A stretch of DNA of 63,732 bases. Source: DATGEP01 sp035310125 (GTDB lineage Bacteria > Chloroflexota > Ktedonobacteria > Ktedonobacterales > JADMIN01). This document shows, piece after piece, positions 44,961 to 54,387 of this stretch (the stretch's first letter is position 1; each line of letters opens with the position of its first letter). The position numbers and the translations under genes were made by a program. Under the pieces are notes generated by a model, which had not been told where the DNA came from, did no database searches, and saw nothing but the letters and a program-made list of their open reading frames with translations. The stretch spans positions 1-63,732 of the forward strand of contig DATGEP010000110.1 in NCBI GenBank assembly GCA_035310125.1, read 5' to 3'.

Positions 44961-45221
44961 TAGAGAGCGTCTGGCATCTTTTCGGACTAGGGTTCCCGGC
45001 GCACTTTCTTTGCCAGGGGGAGAGTGTCAGGTGGACGAAGTCAGAAATGAACGGGTGTTGCCTGCCATACGCGACGAAACGCGCTCGCTCCAGTATGCCC
45101 TCATGATAATTCTCTATCGAGCCGGCGGAGTGTGGGGAGCCAGAAAACGTGCGGCCATGCGGCTCGACGCATGAGCATGACATCGCCCGTGCGCATGCTC
45201 AAGATTGCCCGGCTGCGCGTG

Positions 45222-46283
45222 TCAGTGGGCGGTTTGCGCGGACTGGGCAGCCGTATTCTGCCCATCGCCATAGAGGAAGCAATGCGTCCAGTGGCCATCG
45301 CCCAGGTCCGTGCGCCCAGGGAATCGCTCGCGGCAGACGGGCATGGTGTGCGGGCAGCGCGGATGAAACCGGCACCCACTCGGCGGCGTGATCAGGCTGG
45401 GAATCTCACCGCGCGCCGGCAGCGGCGCCATAGTCGCCGGACGGTCGGGGTCGGGCGCGGCGGCAATGAGAAGTTGGGTATATGGATGTTTTGGCCGCGC
45501 GATCACTTCATCGCTGGGTCCGCCTTCCACGGATTGCCCCGCGTACATGACCAGTGTCTCGTCCGCGAAATAGCGTGCGCTGGCGATATCGTGCGTGATG
45601 TAGAGCAGCGCCAGGCGATCTTCGTCCTTCAGCCGCAGCAACAGATTGAGGATGTCCAGCCGGATAGACACATCCAGCATTGAGACTGGCTCATCCGCCA
45701 GTAGCACCTGTGGACGCACCGCCAGCGCCCGCGCGATGGCGACGCGCTGCCGCTGACCACCGCTGAGCTGGTGGGGATACTTGCGCAGAAATTGCTCAGC
45801 GGGAGTCAGACTCACTCGGTTCAGTAACGCGAGCGCCTGCTCCGTCGCCGCTTTGGTGGACGTGGCATGTCCATAGATCCACAGCGGACGAGTCAGATGA
45901 TACCGTACGTCGTGTACGGGATTGAGCGAGGAAAATGGATCCTGAAAGACCATCTGCACATTGCGGCGGTACGTGCGCAAAGACGCCTGCCCCCGTTTCA
46001 CCGGCTCACCCGCATAAAGTATGGTGCCGGAGGTCAGGTCGTAGAGGCGCGCCAGCATGCGCGCGACGGTCGTCTTCCCACTGCCGCTCTCGCCGACCAG
46101 TGCCGTCGCTTTTCCCGGCACGAGCGCGAGCGACGTATCCTCGACGGCGTGGACGGCAAGCTCCGGTGCAAAAGGATTGACTTTCCGCACGGGAAACAGC
46201 TTGCGCAGGTGCAACGCTTCCAGAATTGGCCCCGACGGACTCGCCGTGGTGGGAGCCGGGGCGGCTGGCCGCGGAAGGCTCAT
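45222..46283 (-). CDS. Peptide ABC importer ATP-binding protein (DppF/OppF type)
   Basis: A 353-residue ATPase. Walker A is GESGSGKTTVARM, the signature is LSGGQRQRVAIARALA, Walker B is VLLADEPVSMLD, and the family C-terminal element GCRFHPRCPHTMPVC is present. Last gene of the five-gene importer operon. Its ATG overlaps the stop of the previous gene (ATGA at 46280-46283), which fixes the start and rules out a longer frame. Confidence 0.93.
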   Translation of the reverse strand: MSLPRPAAPAPTTASPSGPILEALHLRKLFPVRKVNPFAPELAVHAVEDTSLALVPGKATALVGESGSGKTTVARMLARLYDLTSGTILYAGEPVKRGQASLRTYRRNVQMVFQDPFSSLNPVHDVRYHLTRPLWIYGHATSTKAATEQALALLNRVSLTPAEQFLRKYPHQLSGGQRQRVAIARALAVRPQVLLADEPVSMLDVSIRLDILNLLLRLKDEDRLALLYITHDIASARYFADETLVMYAGQSVEGGPSDEVIARPKHPYTQLLIAAAPDPDRPATMAPLPARGEIPSLITPPSGCRFHPRCPHTMPVCRERFPGRTDLGDGHWTHCFLYGDGQNTAAQSAQTAH

Positions 46284-47371
46284 GATGTGACGATCCTTTC
46301 GGCAGCGGCCTCGTATCCAGCCGCGATGTCGCTGGCGGTTGGTGGAGATGAGGCATACGCCGCATCGTAGAGATGGCAGGCGATAGCAATTCCAGCCCCA
46401 CCGGGCGCTGGGCGCAACAGGGGCAGCACCGTGTGGCATGCTTCAAACGCCAGCGGACAGCGCGGGTGAAATGCGCACCCAGGCGGCACCGCGCGCAGAT
46501 CGGGCGGCGACCCTGGAATGCCGGTGGCCCGGCGGCGCGGCCCGCGCAATGGCGGAAACGCATGGATGAGTCCGTGGCTATACGGGTGGCGCGGGAACTC
46601 GTACAGCGCGCGGCTCGGCCCACGCTCCACGATCCGCCCGGCGTACATGATGGCGATACTGTCCGCAAGCTCCAGCAGCAGCGAGAGATCATGCGTGATG
46701 AAGATCACTGAAAAATTGAGGGTATCGCGTAGCCGCAGCACCTCCGTCAATATCTCGCGCTGGACGACGACATCGAGCGCTGTCGTCGGCTCATCCATGA
46801 TCACAATATCCGGCGCGAGGGCAAGCGCGATGGCAATGCCCGCGCGCTGACGCATGCCGCCGCTCAGCTCATGCGGATAGCTTTTGAGCCGGTCCGGCGC
46901 GATACCGACCAGCCGGAGCAGCTCGATGGCCCGCGCGTCGCGCTCAGCCGCGCTCATGTCCGGGCGATGTGTGCGCAACACGTCCTGTATCTGCGCGCCC
47001 AGCGACATGACCGGGTTGAGCGAGTTCATGGCGCTTTGAAAGACGATTGCCATCTCACTCCAGCGAAACGTGCGCAGCTCGTGTGGTGAGAGCGCCAGGA
47101 TATTGACAGATTCGGGTGGCACACTCCCGTTCGGATTGCCAGGCCGGTGGAAGATGATCTCGCCTTCGGTCACCTCCGCCAGCGGATTCAAGAGCCGCGT
47201 AATGGCGTACGCCAGCGTGGATTTGCCGCAGCCGCTTTCCCCCGCCAGCCCCAAGATCTCGCCACGATTCAGCGTGAAGCTGACGTCGGTGACGGCATGG
47301 ACGGTGCCTCCCTCAGCGAAATAGTCCACACAGAGATTTTTCACTTCCAGCAGCGGCGTCGTGGACCTCAT
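46280..47371 (-). CDS. Peptide ABC importer ATP-binding protein (DppD/OppD type)
   Basis: A 363-residue ATPase. Walker A is GESGCGKSTLAYA, the signature is LSGGMRQRAGIAIALAL, Walker B is IVIMDEPTTALD, and the C-terminal element is GCAFHPRCPLAFEAC. It heterodimerises with the DppF-type protein. Its start overlaps the DppC-type stop by ATGA (47368-47371), showing tight coupling. Confidence 0.93.
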   Translation of the reverse strand: MRSTTPLLEVKNLCVDYFAEGGTVHAVTDVSFTLNRGEILGLAGESGCGKSTLAYAITRLLNPLAEVTEGEIIFHRPGNPNGSVPPESVNILALSPHELRTFRWSEMAIVFQSAMNSLNPVMSLGAQIQDVLRTHRPDMSAAERDARAIELLRLVGIAPDRLKSYPHELSGGMRQRAGIAIALALAPDIVIMDEPTTALDVVVQREILTEVLRLRDTLNFSVIFITHDLSLLLELADSIAIMYAGRIVERGPSRALYEFPRHPYSHGLIHAFPPLRGPRRRATGIPGSPPDLRAVPPGCAFHPRCPLAFEACHTVLPLLRPAPGGAGIAIACHLYDAAYASSPPTASDIAAGYEAAAERIVTS

Positions 47372-48372
47372 GCGGCACCCGCCTTCTTGCGCAGCAGACG
47401 CCGTCGCCGTATTCGCAGGCGTGGATCGGCGACCTCATCAATGCCAAAATTCAACAACGCCAATCCCGACCCCAATACGGCGATACAGAGACCAGGAGGA
47501 GCGAACCACCACCATGTTCCCGTGAGCAGTGCGCCGCTTACATAGGATTGGTTCAACATGATACCCCAGCTAATGGTTGTGGTATCGCCAAAGCCCAGGA
47601 ACTCCAGCCCCGCGACCGCCAGCAGCACCTGGATCGTCGTCGTCACGAAGCTGGCCGCGACAATGGAAATCTCATTCGGAAATATCTCCGAAAAGATGAT
47701 ACGCCAGGTCTTCTCCCCGCTGGCACGCGCGGCAGTCACAAACTCACGCGAACGCATGGAGAGTGTCTGCGCCCGCAGCACGCGCGCCCCCCACGGCCAG
47801 TTGGTCAACGCCACCACGAGCGCGATGGTGAGGGTCGTTCTGCTGAAGTATTGCACGGCCACAATCGCCAGGGGCAGCGAGGGGATCACCAGAAACACAT
47901 TCGTGAGGAGCGAAAGGGCGTCATCTATGGCGCCTCCCATGTACCCACCCACCAGACCAACTGTAATGGAGATGAGCACGACGAGCACCCCGGTAAGGAA
48001 TGCCCAGAACACCGAGGAGCGGGTGCCAATCACGAGCTGCGCGAAGACATCCTGGCCACCCTGGTTTGTGCCCAGCCAGTGCGCTCCCGAAGGTGGGGCA
48101 TTGAGATTGAGCGTATACTTGAGCGGATCCTGGTGAACGAAGACAGGACCCAGGAGGGCCACAAGGATGAGAAAGGCAATGATACCGCTCCCAATGGCAA
48201 CCTTCCGGTTCGTGGCGATGGCGCGCCGCGCACTCCGTAGCATCGCGAGTACCTTCGCGCCGTCGGATTCCCCGCGCATCGTCATCCCCGCTGGCTGGAA
48301 AGGCGGCGTGGATACATGTCCTGGGCCGCCAAGAGAGGCCGGCGAGCCGGGCGTAAGAGATGGTTGGCTCAC
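47368..48372 (-). CDS. Peptide ABC importer permease (DppC/OppC type)
   Basis: A 334-residue permease. The N-terminal 50 residues are cytoplasmic and Pro/Ser-rich; six helices follow, beginning VAIGSGIIAFLILVALLGPVF, with the NTP-GAHWLGTNQGGQDVF segment typical of DppC and the EAA loop TAARASGEKTWRIIFSEIFPNEIS. Two bases separate it from the DppB-type gene. Confidence 0.93.
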   Translation of the reverse strand: MSQPSLTPGSPASLGGPGHVSTPPFQPAGMTMRGESDGAKVLAMLRSARRAIATNRKVAIGSGIIAFLILVALLGPVFVHQDPLKYTLNLNAPPSGAHWLGTNQGGQDVFAQLVIGTRSSVFWAFLTGVLVVLISITVGLVGGYMGGAIDDALSLLTNVFLVIPSLPLAIVAVQYFSRTTLTIALVVALTNWPWGARVLRAQTLSMRSREFVTAARASGEKTWRIIFSEIFPNEISIVAASFVTTTIQVLLAVAGLEFLGFGDTTTISWGIMLNQSYVSGALLTGTWWWFAPPGLCIAVLGSGLALLNFGIDEVADPRLRIRRRRLLRKKAGAA

Positions 48373-48374
48373 GG

Positions 48375-49370
48375 CTACGCACTCCCTTCCTGGCGTGTTC
48401 GCGGATCGAGCACGGTATACAGCAGATCAACGATCAGGTTCATGATGACGGTGGCGATGATCACCAGCAGGAGTATCCCGTCGGCCAGCGCGTAGTCCTG
48501 GCCGAGGATGCCCTGGAACAATGCAAAGCCAATCCCAGGATACGAGAAGACGATCTCCACCAGAAGCTGGCCACCAACCACCGTGCCAATCGCGATGGCG
48601 AACCCCGTCACGCTGGGTAGAATGGCGTTGCGCGCCGCGTACGCGAACATGACACGTCGCGTCGTGAGTCCCTTGGCGCGTGCCATCATGATGTAGTCTT
48701 CGGAAAGGGTCGTAATCATCGAGTTGCGCATCGTGAGCATCCACCCGGCGATAGTGGAGATGACAATGGTGAATGCCGGCAGAATAGCATGCTGAACCGC
48801 GCTGAGGATAAAGTCGAGGCTCCAGCCCGGCGTCAGCGAGAGGTCATACCCATCCGAAAACGGCAGCCAGCCCGCCTTGAAACCGATGAAGTAGACCACC
48901 AGCAACGCCAGCCAGGGGTACAGAATCGAGTAGAGAAACGTCATGACCGAAGAGAGCGTGGTATCCAGTGACGAACCGCGCTTCCAGGCCATGAACACGC
49001 CGATGAAGGTGCCCAGCGCGAAGCTGATCAAAACACTGACCGATAGGAGAATCAATGTCCAGCGAATGTTCTGATTGATGACGTCGCCGACAGTGTTGGG
49101 GTAGTACGTGGTCGAGATGCCAAGATTGCCATGAAGCAGGTTATTGAGATACTTGAGGTACTGGACCCAGAGCGGATCAGTGGTTTTGTAGCCGAACTCG
49201 CTGTAGAGCGCATTGAGGAGAGACGGGTTCACGTAGCCATGTTGTGAGATGCGGTAAAATAGGGCCTTGGCAGGATCGCCAGGCGCCAGACGCGGCAGAA
49301 AGAAGTTAATGGTCACTGCCGCCCAGATTGCCAGCAGGTAGATGCCGATCCGGCGGATCAAGCGACGCAT
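48375..49370 (-). CDS. Peptide ABC importer permease (DppB/OppB type)
   Basis: A 331-residue permease with six helices. The start MRRLIRRIGIYLLAIWAAVTINFFLPRLAPGDPA is typical of DppB, and the EAA loop is MMARAKGLTTRRVMFAYAARNAILP. It lies 198 bases after the binding-protein gene, with a hairpin in between. Confidence 0.93.
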   Translation of the reverse strand: MRRLIRRIGIYLLAIWAAVTINFFLPRLAPGDPAKALFYRISQHGYVNPSLLNALYSEFGYKTTDPLWVQYLKYLNNLLHGNLGISTTYYPNTVGDVINQNIRWTLILLSVSVLISFALGTFIGVFMAWKRGSSLDTTLSSVMTFLYSILYPWLALLVVYFIGFKAGWLPFSDGYDLSLTPGWSLDFILSAVQHAILPAFTIVISTIAGWMLTMRNSMITTLSEDYIMMARAKGLTTRRVMFAYAARNAILPSVTGFAIAIGTVVGGQLLVEIVFSYPGIGFALFQGILGQDYALADGILLLVIIATVIMNLIVDLLYTVLDPRTRQEGSA

Positions 49371-49510
49371 CGGAGAGCTCCTTTCGCGGATAGGCGCCCG
49401 CTATCCGCGGAAAACTGGCGCATCGAGCGACATCCTTCTGGGCGCGTAGGCGCGTAGCTCAGGCTATTCTAACACGGCATGCGGCAAAGAATCCGTCATA
49501 GTGATGACGA

Positions 49511-49539
49511 GAGGGGATGACCACGAAGGCCATCCCCTC
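49511..49539 (-). terminator. Hairpin between binding-protein gene and permease genes
   Basis: GAGGGGATG (49511-49519) and CATCCCCTC (49531-49539) are perfect 9-bp arms with an 11-base loop, 30 bases after the binding-protein stop. Hairpins in this place commonly give an excess of binding protein over membrane parts. Confidence 0.55.
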
Positions 49540-49568
49540 CGGGCTACGAGCACGGAAACCCTGGCTTA

Positions 49569-51257
49569 CTAAGCTGGCAAGAGATGCAGGATGACCTGCT
49601 CGTTGTCACCAGCGGCGAGTTGATACGAGGAGCCGATGGCGTACGGATTCTGCGGCGTTGGCCAGCCGGTCCAGTGGGTCGTCGTGTATTCGAAGAACTG
49701 GACGGCATCCAGCACCGGGATGACAGGCAGGTTCTTCGCCATGATATCCGTCAGTCCCTGAATGGCCTGCTTTTGCACGGCAGGGTCAGACGTGGAGGCA
49801 TACTGATTCAGGAGTTGATCGGTCGCGGGATCTTTCCACTGCTCCCAGTTCGTCGCGTTCGCACCACTGATGTGTGTGCTGTTCAGCAGCGGCTCCAGGT
49901 AGTAGTACGGCGTGGGACCGAAGAAACCGCCCGTCATGATGAGATCGAAGTTGTGCGTGGCACGGTCGGTCCGCCAGTTGTCGTCGGACACCTTGTTGAG
50001 CTGAAGGTCAATACCGGCCGCCTTGAGGCTCTGCGCTGCGATCTGCAAGTCCGCCACGTAGTCCGAGAAGTCGCCCGGAACCGTTACTTTGAAGGAGAGC
50101 TTGTGGCCTTGCGCGTCGGCATAGATGCCATCCGATCCCTTGGTAAATCCCGCTTGCTGCAGCGTCGAGTCCGCGCCAGTCGGATTTGCCGCGCCAAACG
50201 ACGGGATTGTACCATTGTACTGCGCACTCAGGTATGACTCTTGTCCGGGCATCAAGCCCGTCGGGCTAGCGGGCGGCTCGAAACCGGCCTCACCAGAAAC
50301 CGACATCTCTTGGCGATCCAGCGCCTGGCTGATAGCCTGACGGACCGCGAGCTGGCCGAGCAGCGGATTCTTCAGATTCGGCACCAGCTGCGCCGGCACT
50401 ACCGGCACCGGATACGAGTGATTGTGCGTCGGGTCCTTCTGCACGAAGGCACCTACCGCTGGATCGAAGATGGCGGTCCAGTCAGCCTGACCGGCTTCCA
50501 TCTTCTCCAGCGCGGTGTCGTTGCTGCTCACCACAGGATAATTCAGCTCATCAACCTTCACCAGGTTGGCCTGCCAGTAGTTTGCATTCTTGACGTAGCT
50601 GATGATCTGTGGCGAAAAACTCTTCAACGTCATGGGCCCCGTGCCCACTGGAGTCGCGTTCACATACTTGGTGGGATCGCCTACGCTGCTCCAGCTGTGC
50701 TGGGGAACGATGTAGGTTCCCTCGATGAATGGCAAATCGGTCGGGAACGCGCTCTGGAACGTCATAACGACGGTATTGGCATCGCTGGCCGTCACACTCG
50801 CCAGATGCTGCCACAGTCCGTTGCCGTCCGCGTCGGGATATTGTTTGAGCATGTTGAACGTAAAAGCGACATCATTCGCCGAGAACGCCTGGCCATCCGA
50901 CCACTTAACTCCCTGGCGAATGTTGAAGGTCAGCGTGGTGTTGTTGCTGCTCCACGAATAACCAGTGGCCAGCATCGGCGTCTCCTTTGCGGTGACGCCG
51001 TTGACATACACGAGATTCTCGTACACCAGTCCATCAACGCCGCAGTTTACGTTGGGGCTGAATGGGCTCATATTTTGGGTGTACGACCCGCCAACCGAGC
51101 AAATGGCAGTCAGCACATGCTTGGTGGAGCTACCAGTGCCCGATGTGCCGCCACACGCGGCGAGAAGAAGCGAGATGGTGCCAAAGAATGTAACGATGAC
51201 GAGGGGTGAGATGCGCCTTCTCCCGGCGCGCGTCGGGGAGAAAGAAGCGGAAGCCAT
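49569..51257 (-). CDS. Peptide-binding lipoprotein (DppA/OppA type, SBP family 5)
   Basis: A 562-residue solute-binding lipoprotein. The signal peptide SPLVIVTFFGTISLLLAACGG ends in a lipobox with Cys at about residue 34. The family start PFSPNVNCGVDGLVYENLVYVNG, TFNIRQGVKWSDGQAFSANDVAFTFNML and the C-terminal LDAVQFFEYTTTHWTGWPTPQNPY are typical of family 5. It would deliver oligopeptides, or here possibly muropeptides, to the permease. It is divergent from the amino-sugar genes, which supports the second reading but does not prove it. Confidence 0.93.
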   Translation of the reverse strand: MASASFSPTRAGRRRISPLVIVTFFGTISLLLAACGGTSGTGSSTKHVLTAICSVGGSYTQNMSPFSPNVNCGVDGLVYENLVYVNGVTAKETPMLATGYSWSSNNTTLTFNIRQGVKWSDGQAFSANDVAFTFNMLKQYPDADGNGLWQHLASVTASDANTVVMTFQSAFPTDLPFIEGTYIVPQHSWSSVGDPTKYVNATPVGTGPMTLKSFSPQIISYVKNANYWQANLVKVDELNYPVVSSNDTALEKMEAGQADWTAIFDPAVGAFVQKDPTHNHSYPVPVVPAQLVPNLKNPLLGQLAVRQAISQALDRQEMSVSGEAGFEPPASPTGLMPGQESYLSAQYNGTIPSFGAANPTGADSTLQQAGFTKGSDGIYADAQGHKLSFKVTVPGDFSDYVADLQIAAQSLKAAGIDLQLNKVSDDNWRTDRATHNFDLIMTGGFFGPTPYYYLEPLLNSTHISGANATNWEQWKDPATDQLLNQYASTSDPAVQKQAIQGLTDIMAKNLPVIPVLDAVQFFEYTTTHWTGWPTPQNPYAIGSSYQLAAGDNEQVILHLLPA

Positions 51258-51701
51258 AGAGAACCTCCCAGAGTTCGAAGCGATGGATCATACCAATGAT
51301 CCGTTCGGCGATCCAATCCGGCGACCGGAAACCGTGAAACCACGCGGCTGCGCCGCGACAACTCGGGTAAAGCTCGAATGAAAGACGACGGAATCTACGA
51401 AGGAAAACAGGCGCACGTAGACGACGGCATTGCCGCCTCATGGCTCAGATCTTCGCCGCCGGTACGTATCTCGTGTCTGCCGCTTCCTACACGCTCCTTT
51501 CCGATCCGACCTCATCTATGCCCTCACTCCAACCATTCGCGGCCACGCGCACGTCGTCCGCTGGTGAGCTACAGGATGTTGTACGGCAGTGTACCTGATA
51601 TGTTGTGTATTTGTCAAGACATCTAGACCACTAGACCACAATTCATGGTACACTGCGGGAGAGAGTCGCGTGAGTCGGCCTCATTTGCGATTGGAGTCAC
51701 T
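51258..51701. promoter_or_regulatory. Divergent control region between the importer and nagB-II
   Basis: The 444 bp hold no gene. Near the nagB-II side are: CAGTGTACC (51587-51595) and its exact complement GGTACACTG (51647-51655); and between them the tandem repeat CTAGACCA CTAGACCA (51623-51638). The stretch 51617-51632 matches the DasR/NagR dre consensus at 12 of 16 bases, with CTAGACCACT identical to the right half-site. Confidence 0.55.
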
Positions 51702-52736
51702 ATGTCCACCCAGCTCGAACAGGAAATCGCCAGCCAGCCTGCAGTTATCGCTTCGCTGCTTGCGCGTGAGATGCCGCGTGTCGCGGATATCTGCTCGCGC
51801 CTCCCTCCCTTTGACTATGTGCTCATCGCCGCGCGCGGCTCGTCTGATCATGCCGCGATGTACGCCAAGTACGCCTGGGCCGCGCTCGCGGGCCATCCAA
51901 TCGCGCTGGCCGCGCCTTCCCTCCACACGCTCTATGCCGCCCCGCCCCGTATGACGGGAGCGCTGGTCGTGGGAATCTCACAGTCCGGCCAATCGCCGGA
52001 TATCGTCGCTGTGCTGACTGAAGCCCGGCGCCAGGGGTGTCCCACGCTCGCCATTACCAACGACGGCACTTCGCCCCTTGCCGCCACCGCCGACTTTGTA
52101 GTCGAGCTCGGCGTCGGTCCTGAGCGCAGTGTCGCGGCCACCAAGACCTACACCGCCGAGCTGGCGGTCATCGCCGCCTTCGCCGCTGCCTTCAGTGGCG
52201 ACCAGCAGCGAGTAGGCGAGCTTCAACGACTGCCCGAGGCGCTCGACGCGACGCTCGCGGGGGCCGGCAACGTGGCCCATCGCGCCGAGCGCTACCGCTA
52301 CATGGACCGCTGCGTCGTCATTGGCCGTGGCTACAATTACGCCACCGCCTTCGAGCTGGCGCTCAAACTCAAAGAGCTGACCTATGTGATGGCGATCCCG
52401 TACTCGTCGGCGGATTTTCGCCACGGCCCCATTGCCACCATAGACGCCGGCGCTCCTGCGATCCTTGTCATGCCCTCGGGGCGGGCCTTCGATGATATGC
52501 TCGATCTTGCGCATGATCTCCAGCACCTCGGCGCGGAGCTGCTGGTCATCTCGGATGCCCGGCAAGCGCTGGAGTTGGCCACGACGCCCCTACCGCACGC
52601 GGCGTCTGTGCCTGAATGGTTGAGTCCTATTCCTACCGTGCTGCCGGGCCAGCTGCTGGCGTTGCACCTCGCCCTCGCCAAAGGCTACGATCCTGATGTG
52701 CCGCGTGGCCTTCACAAGGTCACCCGTACCCTTTGA
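51702..52736 (+). CDS. Glucosamine-6-phosphate deaminase, SIS type (NagB-II)
   Basis: A 344-residue protein with two SIS domains. Motifs: IAARGSSDHAAMYAKYAW, VGISQSGQSPDIV, SVAATKTYTAE, GRGYNYATAFELALKLKELTY, DFRHGP, and the C-terminal GYDPDVPRGLHKVTRT that is typical of GlmS-like deaminases. It lacks a glutaminase domain, so it should convert glucosamine-6P to fructose-6P and ammonia and not make it. GGAG lies eight bases before the ATG at 51702. It starts the right-hand amino-sugar group. Confidence 0.85.
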   Translation: MSTQLEQEIASQPAVIASLLAREMPRVADICSRLPPFDYVLIAARGSSDHAAMYAKYAWAALAGHPIALAAPSLHTLYAAPPRMTGALVVGISQSGQSPDIVAVLTEARRQGCPTLAITNDGTSPLAATADFVVELGVGPERSVAATKTYTAELAVIAAFAAAFSGDQQRVGELQRLPEALDATLAGAGNVAHRAERYRYMDRCVVIGRGYNYATAFELALKLKELTYVMAIPYSSADFRHGPIATIDAGAPAILVMPSGRAFDDMLDLAHDLQHLGAELLVISDARQALELATTPLPHAASVPEWLSPIPTVLPGQLLALHLALAKGYDPDVPRGLHKVTRTL

Positions 52737-52795
52737 ACTTCTTGATCCTCGTCTCACGGCCTCTCTCAATGGCGGCGGCTGTGAGCGAGGCATTC

Positions 52796-53989
52796 CTAAA
52801 GCGCCGTGACGTCGGAGATGCTTGCCCGCACACGCCATGCGTCTGACGCAAATGCCAGCTCCCCCCGGCAATAGGTCGCGTGGAGCGTCAGCGCCTGGTC
52901 CAACACCACCACATCCGCGTCGTATCCCGGCTGCAATAGCCCCTTTGAATCCGCGACCCTGGCGGCGTGCGCGGGATTACGTGCCAGCATGCCGGACGCT
53001 TCGCTCAGCGTTACGCCAGTCATACGCATGACATTGCGCAGCGCTTGCTCCATCGTCAACACACTGCCCGTGAGCGTCCCATCGGCCAGCCGTGCCGCCC
53101 CGCGAATCACCCGCGCCGACTGGCCGCCGAATTCGAATGTCGCATCCTTGGTGCCCGCTCCGGCAAGCGCATCCGTAATGATGATCATGCGCTCCGGCCC
53201 AACCAGCTTGAGCAGCACCCGCACCATCGCTGGATGAACGTGGACACCATCCACGATAACTTCACCAAAAACGGTGGGCGACTCTGAGAGTGCGCTCAGC
53301 GGGCCGGGATCGCGATGCAGCAGCGGACGCATCGCGTTGCAGCAGTGCGTCACATGCGTCACTCCCAGCGAAATCGCCTCCAGCGCCTGCTCATACGTGG
53401 CATCGGAATGGCCCAGGCTCACCGTCACACCCGCATCCGCCAGCCGGCGAATCATCGCGGATGCGCCCGGCAGCTCCGGCGCGAGCGTCACGATGCGCAG
53501 GTGGCCGCGCGATAGCGCGAGCACGCGCTCGGTCTCAGCGGTGTCGGGCGTTCGTACCCACGAGGGCAGATGCGCCCCGCGACGCCGCTCGTTGATATAT
53601 GGCCCTTCCAGGTGAATGCCCAACGGCTGCGCACCGTCTTCCCGGTGCTCGATCGCCGCCGCTGCGGCGGCTAGCTGCGCCTCCGGCAGCGATCCTGGCG
53701 TGCCAACGACGCCAACCAGAAACGAGGTAACGCCGGTTGATGGCGCCCAACGAGCGTACGCGCCAATCTCCGCCGGGTCCGCGGTATGGAGATTCCTCCC
53801 GCCGCCGCCATGCGTATGTACATCAATGAAACCAGGCATGACGATCATATCGGTGGCATCAATGGCGCCCTCCGGGACAGTGAGCGCCGCCCCAGCATCC
53901 GTGATGTTTGCCCCGTCAAAACGCAGGTCTCCGGACGGAAGGTCGCCACTCGCATCCACCAACCGGGCGCCATGTAACGTACATTTCAT
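52796..53989 (-). CDS. nagA: N-acetylglucosamine-6-phosphate deacetylase
   Basis: Removes acetate from GlcNAc-6P. It has 397 residues, an amidohydrolase. Metal and active-site motifs: FIDVHTHGGGG (near residue 52), HLEGPYINERRRGAH with the metal Glu, VSLGHSDATYEQ and THCCNAM with metal His residues, and IITDALAGAG with the catalytic Asp. GGAG seven bases before the ATG at 53989 selects that start over a GTG-like frame eight codons upstream. It converges with nagB-II and is divergent from the GntR gene. Confidence 0.95.
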   Translation of the reverse strand: MKCTLHGARLVDASGDLPSGDLRFDGANITDAGAALTVPEGAIDATDMIVMPGFIDVHTHGGGGRNLHTADPAEIGAYARWAPSTGVTSFLVGVVGTPGSLPEAQLAAAAAAIEHREDGAQPLGIHLEGPYINERRRGAHLPSWVRTPDTAETERVLALSRGHLRIVTLAPELPGASAMIRRLADAGVTVSLGHSDATYEQALEAISLGVTHVTHCCNAMRPLLHRDPGPLSALSESPTVFGEVIVDGVHVHPAMVRVLLKLVGPERMIIITDALAGAGTKDATFEFGGQSARVIRGAARLADGTLTGSVLTMEQALRNVMRMTGVTLSEASGMLARNPAHAARVADSKGLLQPGYDADVVVLDQALTLHATYCRGELAFASDAWRVRASISDVTAL

Positions 53990-54387
53990 GACCGCTCTCC
54001 AACGTACTACCACGTGTTCGCATACCCATCATCTGGCATCACTCAATGGCAGGCGGGTGTTCGTTGGCCTTTCTTCAAACCATCCACACCCGTGCGATTT
54101 CCGGTCCTGGCTTGACAACGGCGGCGCCAGTGTGTCATCATACAGGAGGTCAAGTGGTCTATACAATATACCAACTATACCATCTTCCCAGCGTATTGTC
54201 TACGTCTTGACTGAGTCCGCGCCCAAACTCGTCGCGGCGCGACGATCACGTCGAGAGGCGGGCGCCTGGTGACAACCGTGCGGATTGTGAGAATCAACAG
54301 CGGCTGGTACACTGTATGGGTCTGTATGGGATAGAATGCCGAAAGTCGTGTACCTGAGTGTACTGAAGTGGAAAGGCTGGGTTGGAG
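53990..54387. promoter_or_regulatory. Divergent control region between nagA and the GntR gene
   Basis: No gene is seen. AGTGGTCTA (54153-54161) equals a dre half-site; TATACCA occurs twice (54167-54173, 54176-54182). Near the GntR side, GGTACACTG (54306-54314), a tandem CTGTATGGG pair (54312-54320, 54322-54330) and GTGTACCTGA (54348-54357) occur; the first and last words also occur in the 51258-51701 region. TAGAAT at 54332-54337 is a possible -10 box. Confidence 0.5.
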
